Source: a virus
Reading direction: 5' to 3' (one strand)
Virus record (IMG/VR): IMGVR_UViG_3300042564_001565
Location: 1-36,367 of that record
Length of the DNA: 36,367 nt
Part shown: positions 34,810 to 36,367 of the stretch, piece by piece
Layout of the letters: every line of letters starts with the position of its first letter
How positions within the stretch are numbered: the stretch's first letter is position 1
The notes under the pieces: model-generated
Told to the model about the DNA's origin: nothing
The model's database searches: none
Seen by the model: the letters and a program-made list of their open reading frames with translations, nothing else
Translations under genes and position numbers: made by a program

Positions 34810-35667
34810 ATGGAAGTCTCCAACGCCCGCGCAAGAATTGAGCTTATCGCCAACGCGACGCCAACCAGTACGAACGTGCAGAATGATGTGGCGATTGGGC
34901 ATCCGCTGGAGGTTGTGAGCTTTGCAGATGCAGACGTTGCCTATTCCGTGCGGGCGATCATTGCCGAAGGTTCTGATTTTGTCCTTAACGTAGCAGACGG
35001 AACCACCACCGGAAGCGATGCGTGGGTTGCTGGAACGGCTCAAGTCGAAACCGCCACCGCAGCGGGAACGATTACTGCGACCGGAAATGCCACCGTTACC
35101 GTAACAGCGGCAGGCATGACCGGAAGCCCGAAAGCGATTTCTGTCGCGGTTTTGTCAGGCGACACGGCAGCGGTTTGGGCAGGAAAAGTGCGTGACGCTC
35201 TTGCGGCAGACGTTGATGTTTCTGCGGTATTTTCCGTTAGCGGAGCATCAACCGCGATTGTTTTAACAGTTAAGGAAATCGGGGGGCTGTCCATTCCAAT
35301 TTACCCAGCCAACGACTCAACAATCAATGTCGCCCTCGACAACGGGACATGCACGGGAATTACCACAGCCGCCACCAGCGCCAATACCACGGCAGGCGTT
35401 GCCACTAGCGGATGCACAATTTATGACGGCGACGGAAAGGATTTTGAGGGAACAACTATTGCAACCATTTCAACTTTGGATGCCGCATTGCTATCTTGTT
35501 CAAGTGGCGTGGTTACATACGTTGACTCAGGCGAAGATGTAAAGGGAACGCTGGCGAGTGGAAAAGTTTCGACGCTTATTGGTGATAGCAATTTTTTGAG
35601 CCAAATAACTTTCACGGCTTCAATCCCATCCGACATCAAAATCACCGTCATCGGCAAAACCGCTTAA
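34810..35667 (+). CDS. Tail fibre-like protein with Ig/adhesin-like repeats
   Basis: The 285-aa Thr/Ala/Val-rich protein contains 'ATVTVTAAGMTGSPKAISVAVLSGDTAAVWAGKVRDALAAD' (about 94-135) and 'AVFSVSGASTAIVLTVKEIGG', a repeat module common in phage tail fibres ('G-x-A-x-V-T-V-T-A-A-G-M-T-G-S-P'). It probably binds host surface polymers. It starts 13 nt after TTGACA with an AGACGATGG context. The next gene shares its composition and perhaps its ancestry. Confidence 0.82.
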   Translation: MEVSNARARIELIANATPTSTNVQNDVAIGHPLEVVSFADADVAYSVRAIIAEGSDFVLNVADGTTTGSDAWVAGTAQVETATAAGTITATGNATVTVTAAGMTGSPKAISVAVLSGDTAAVWAGKVRDALAADVDVSAVFSVSGASTAIVLTVKEIGGLSIPIYPANDSTINVALDNGTCTGITTAATSANTTAGVATSGCTIYDGDGKDFEGTTIATISTLDAALLSCSSGVVTYVDSGEDVKGTLASGKVSTLIGDSNFLSQITFTASIPSDIKITVIGKTA

Positions 35668-35679
35668 CCATTTCCAAAT

Positions 35680-36367
35680 ATGACCTCACTCCTCCTCACC
35701 GCAAACGGCAACACGCCGATCAACTCAATCGGATTCGGGCGCGAGTTTTCCGTTGCCGTCTCAGGAACATTCGGCAGCGGCACCGTCAAGGCTCAATATG
35801 CCACCGCTGGACCCGTCGCCGCATCGCTGGCCGTTGACGACGACACCGAAACCCCCGCGTTTACCCTGACAGCCATTGACGCCGGAACCGCCGGCAACTC
35901 GCTTACCTTCGCCATCGCCGCCGCCGCTGCTAGCCAAGCATTGAGCCTGACTCAAAGCGGGCTTGATTTCGTTCTAACGCCCGCATGCGACGCCGGGGAC
36001 GCCGCTGCCGTTGAAACGTCGATGACCGGAAGCCACAACGACATCCGCGTTGAGTCCGACACCGCCGGAACCATCGGCAACGGTTACAGCTTCGAATTGC
36101 TGGACCCTAGCGCCAACAGCGCAACGCTCTTGGTTTCGACTACCGACTACCTCAAATTCACGGTCAGCCTTGCCACGGGCGCGGGAGGAGCCATTACAAC
36201 CACCGGGAACCAACTTATCGCCGCGCTCAATGCTTATGCGCCCTTCGCCGCGCTTATGACCGCCGCGCTCAAATCTGGACACGACGGGACCGGGATTGTG
36301 ACCGCTCTTGCGGAAACCGATCTAACCGGAGGCGGGGCAAACGCCGCGATCACCACCACCAGCGCGG
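35680..36367 (+). CDS. Tail fibre/tail-associated structural protein, N-terminal part (continues at 1-417)
   Basis: The frame runs from the ATG at 35680 off the right end without a stop and continues at base 1. The full gene is 978 nt (325 aa). The segment here has two related halves: 'IDAGTAGNSLTFAIAAAAA' with 'LSLTQSGLDFVLT', and 'SDTAGTIGNGYSFELLDPS' with 'LLVSTTDYLKFTVSL', a repeated 'AGTxGNxxxF' fold typical of fibre repeats. The last 127 nt duplicate the start of the window. Confidence 0.85.
   Translation, partial: MTSLLLTANGNTPINSIGFGREFSVAVSGTFGSGTVKAQYATAGPVAASLAVDDDTETPAFTLTAIDAGTAGNSLTFAIAAAAASQALSLTQSGLDFVLTPACDAGDAAAVETSMTGSHNDIRVESDTAGTIGNGYSFELLDPSANSATLLVSTTDYLKFTVSLATGAGGAITTTGNQLIAALNAYAPFAALMTAALKSGHDGTGIVTALAETDLTGGGANAAITTTSA
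36241..36367. repeat. Right copy of 127-bp terminal direct repeat
   Basis: Identical to 1-127; should be removed before circularising. The reading frame agrees across the join (codon 188 of the gene begins at 36241 and equally at base 1). Confidence 0.97.

Noticed and set aside
1-36367. CRISPR array, insertion sequence or toxin-antitoxin pair
   Set aside because: No spaced identical repeats, transposase or paired TA genes could be found; the lone RHH protein has no toxin partner beside it.

Overview
The window is a complete tailed-phage genome, assembled as a circle and cut open. The last 127 bases (36241-36367) repeat the first 127 exactly, so the unique length is 36,240 bp. One tail gene runs across the cut: it starts at 35680 and ends at 417. 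The structural genes are lambda-like: a GpA-type large terminase with a small subunit beside it, a lambda-type portal, a ClpP-type prohead protease fused to a scaffold-like tail, an HK97-fold-like major capsid protein, tail chaperones with a -1 frameshift, and a tape measure protein. This suggests a siphovirus. I see no integrase, excisionase or CI-like repressor, so a virulent or non-integrating life style is more likely. The host cannot be named with certainty. Start codons mostly lack a Shine-Dalgarno sequence, sit in an ACCAATG or ACCATGG context, and in several cases lie where a leaderless mRNA would begin. This, with the look of several accessory proteins, suggests Verrucomicrobiota or a relative (inference, moderate to low confidence).

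Layout. (1) 1-2635, plus strand: end of the tail-fibre region (LamG-like protein), then a lysis cassette of two small membrane proteins, a tiny lipoprotein and a CHAP/NlpC-like endolysin. (2) 2732-2805: a tRNA-like gene at the point where plus and minus transcription converge. (3) 2804-14487, minus strand: about 28 tightly packed, mostly overlapping genes for DNA metabolism and takeover. They include a DnaB helicase, a RuvC-like resolvase, a YqaJ/lambda-exo nuclease with RecT, two beta-class DNA methyltransferases, a MazG-like enzyme, a ribbon-helix-helix protein, an HNH endonuclease and many small proteins, several with zinc-ribbon motifs. Three near-identical promoters (TTGACG, 17-nt spacer, -10) divide this block. 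(4) 14488-21087, plus strand: early and replication genes, starting from a divergent promoter region. These include zinc-finger proteins, two HNH genes, an initiator-like protein with iterons both in its promoter and inside its gene, an SSB-like protein, a helicase-loader-like ATPase, an HTH protein and a DUF3102-like protein. (5) 21088-21283: an AT-rich, A-tract-phased gap, the best guess for the packaging site. (6) 21284-36367, plus strand: packaging, head, connector, tail and fibre genes in classical order.

How the genes work together. The initiator probably binds GTAACGC/GTAACAC iterons and recruits the DnaB helicase through the DnaC-like ATPase. The exonuclease/RecT pair, SSB-like protein and resolvase handle recombination and branched DNA. 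The methyltransferases may protect against host restriction. The terminase packages DNA through the portal into a capsid matured by the ClpP-like protease. The tail is built on a short (416 aa) tape measure with help from the frameshifted chaperone pair.

The least expected features are: a structured leader plus a 36-codon ORF before an HNH gene; the seven-copy iteron arrangement; a tRNA-like gene with an 8-nt anticodon loop; an AT-rich HNH gene wedged beside a possible remnant of the SSB-like gene start; and a recurring TTGACAC motif about 13-17 nt before many start codons.
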